Part shown: positions 63,508-64,000 of the stretch, in pieces | Layout of the letters: each line of letters opens with the position of its first letter | How positions within the stretch are numbered: position 1 is the stretch's first letter | Notes under the pieces: model-generated | Database searches by the model: none | What the model saw: the letters and a program-made list of their open reading frames with translations, nothing else | Told to the model about the DNA's origin: nothing | DNA from: Bacteroidota bacterium | Lineage (GTDB): Bacteria; Bacteroidota; Bacteroidia; Bacteroidales; F082 | Length of the DNA: 64,000 nucleotides | Assembly: GCA_013203805.1 (NCBI GenBank) | Contig: JABMPH010000274.1 | Span: forward strand, 1 to 64,000 | Direction: 5' to 3' | Made by a program: the position numbers and the translations under genes

Positions 63508-64000
63508 TTTTCTCGAAGGTTTTCAATAAACTTCTGAACTGCACCATAAGAAACTTTATGAATTACAAAATGCTCAACAGCCATATCTTTTTCATCTTTA
63601 GTAGCTTCTATATGATTTAGGATATTATACAGGTGCATTTTCATATGACCAATTTGAATGCCTTTTGTTACCAGAGATCGGATGGCTGCAAAATTATTTG
63701 CCAGTCCCACAGATGCAACAATCATCATAAGTTCCTTAGCAGAAGGATTTCCCAGCATTTCCAACGAATGTTTAGCTAATGGGTGAAGAGAAGTTAGGCC
63801 TCCTACTGTTCCCAAAGCAATGGGTATATTTAATTCGTATAAAAACTTTGTGCCAGATAAGGTTACCTTGGTCAGGCTTCTATATTTTCCATCGCGTGCT
63901 GCATATGCATGCCCTGCAGATTCAATGGCACGAAAGTCATTCCCGGTGGCAATCGCCACGGCATCCACACCATTAAAAATGCCCTTATTATGAGTAGCGG
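63504..64000 (-). CDS. HMG-CoA reductase, class II (5' end cut by window)
   Basis: Only the C-terminal 165 or so residues are present; the frame is open to the window edge. The visible part begins THNKGIFNGVDAVAIATGND, which carries the catalytic Lys, followed by DFRAIESAGHAYAARDG, LGTVGGLTSLHPLAKHSLEMLG and the C-terminal QIGHMKMH with the general acid His, all typical of class II (bacterial) HMG-CoA reductases. It reduces HMG-CoA to mevalonate, committing carbon to isoprenoids. It precedes and overlaps the GHMP kinase gene. The rest of the mevalonate pathway would lie beyond the window. Confidence 0.92.
   Translation of the reverse strand, partial: ATHNKGIFNGVDAVAIATGNDFRAIESAGHAYAARDGKYRSLTKVTLSGTKFLYELNIPIALGTVGGLTSLHPLAKHSLEMLGNPSAKELMMIVASVGLANNFAAIRSLVTKGIQIGHMKMHLYNILNHIEATKDEKDMAVEHFVIHKVSYGAVQKFIENLREN

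Overview
The window is AT-rich chromosomal DNA from a member of the Bacteroidota. Evidence for this includes a SprA-type translocon protein (type IX secretion, T9SS), a secreted protein with a T9SS type A sorting domain, the orders yicC-gmk-nadD and ruvA-sprA-gcvH, and -7 boxes of the form TANNTTTG. Redox genes at the left edge and fermentation-style peptide and amino-acid genes suggest an anaerobe or facultative anaerobe. The sequence alone does not settle order or genus. I see no rRNA, tRNA, CRISPR array, prophage or insertion sequence, so this is core-like chromosome with a few unusual loci.

Left part (1-14300): the end of a NuoF-like NADH-oxidising subunit is followed by a 1232-residue iron-sulfur flavoprotein that joins GltD-like and NuoG/formate-dehydrogenase-like parts. 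Next come a GNAT acetyltransferase, a broken small secreted-protein gene and a WecE-type sugar aminotransferase. A minus-strand operon yicC-gmk-(MDR reductase)-nadD follows. Then come a TPR membrane protein translationally coupled to a phospholipase D/cardiolipin synthase, and ornithine aminotransferase.

Middle (14300-41300): tonB, vanZ-like, gcvH, sprA, ruvA and dxs lie on the minus strand, followed by a 3beta-HSD-like SDR paired with a steroid 5-alpha-reductase-like membrane enzyme and an orphan sensor kinase. On the plus strand lie a MacAB-type exporter (ATPase, two permeases, adaptor), a secreted protein with three TonB C-terminal domains, and two dipeptidyl peptidases of different families (M49-like and S46/DPP7). 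A MobB-like NTPase and a TauE/SafE transporter follow on the minus strand, behind a strongly structured 5' leader that looks like a riboswitch.

Right part (41300-64000): a conserved protein of unknown function, a lipoprotein hydrolase and an atypical SDR precede a PNGase F-related T9SS cargo protein. Then comes an apparent operon of two tandem B12-binding-type radical SAM enzymes and cysteate synthase, which points to sulfonate (sulfonolipid) chemistry. Opposite it runs gpmA-phosphatase-mobA-ECF-like membrane protein. The end holds a polysaccharide deacetylase, an Ig-like lipoprotein, an ArsR regulator, adenine deaminase, a small membrane protein, and a GHMP kinase next to HMG-CoA reductase. 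HMG-CoA reductase together with dxs puts entry enzymes of both isoprenoid routes in one window.

The best candidates for new biology are the structured leader of the TauE-MobB operon (41308-41481), the radical SAM/cysteate synthase operon (49444-53531), the catalytically altered NuoG/FDH-like fusion (1278-4976), and the unrecognised 609-residue protein (41770-43599).
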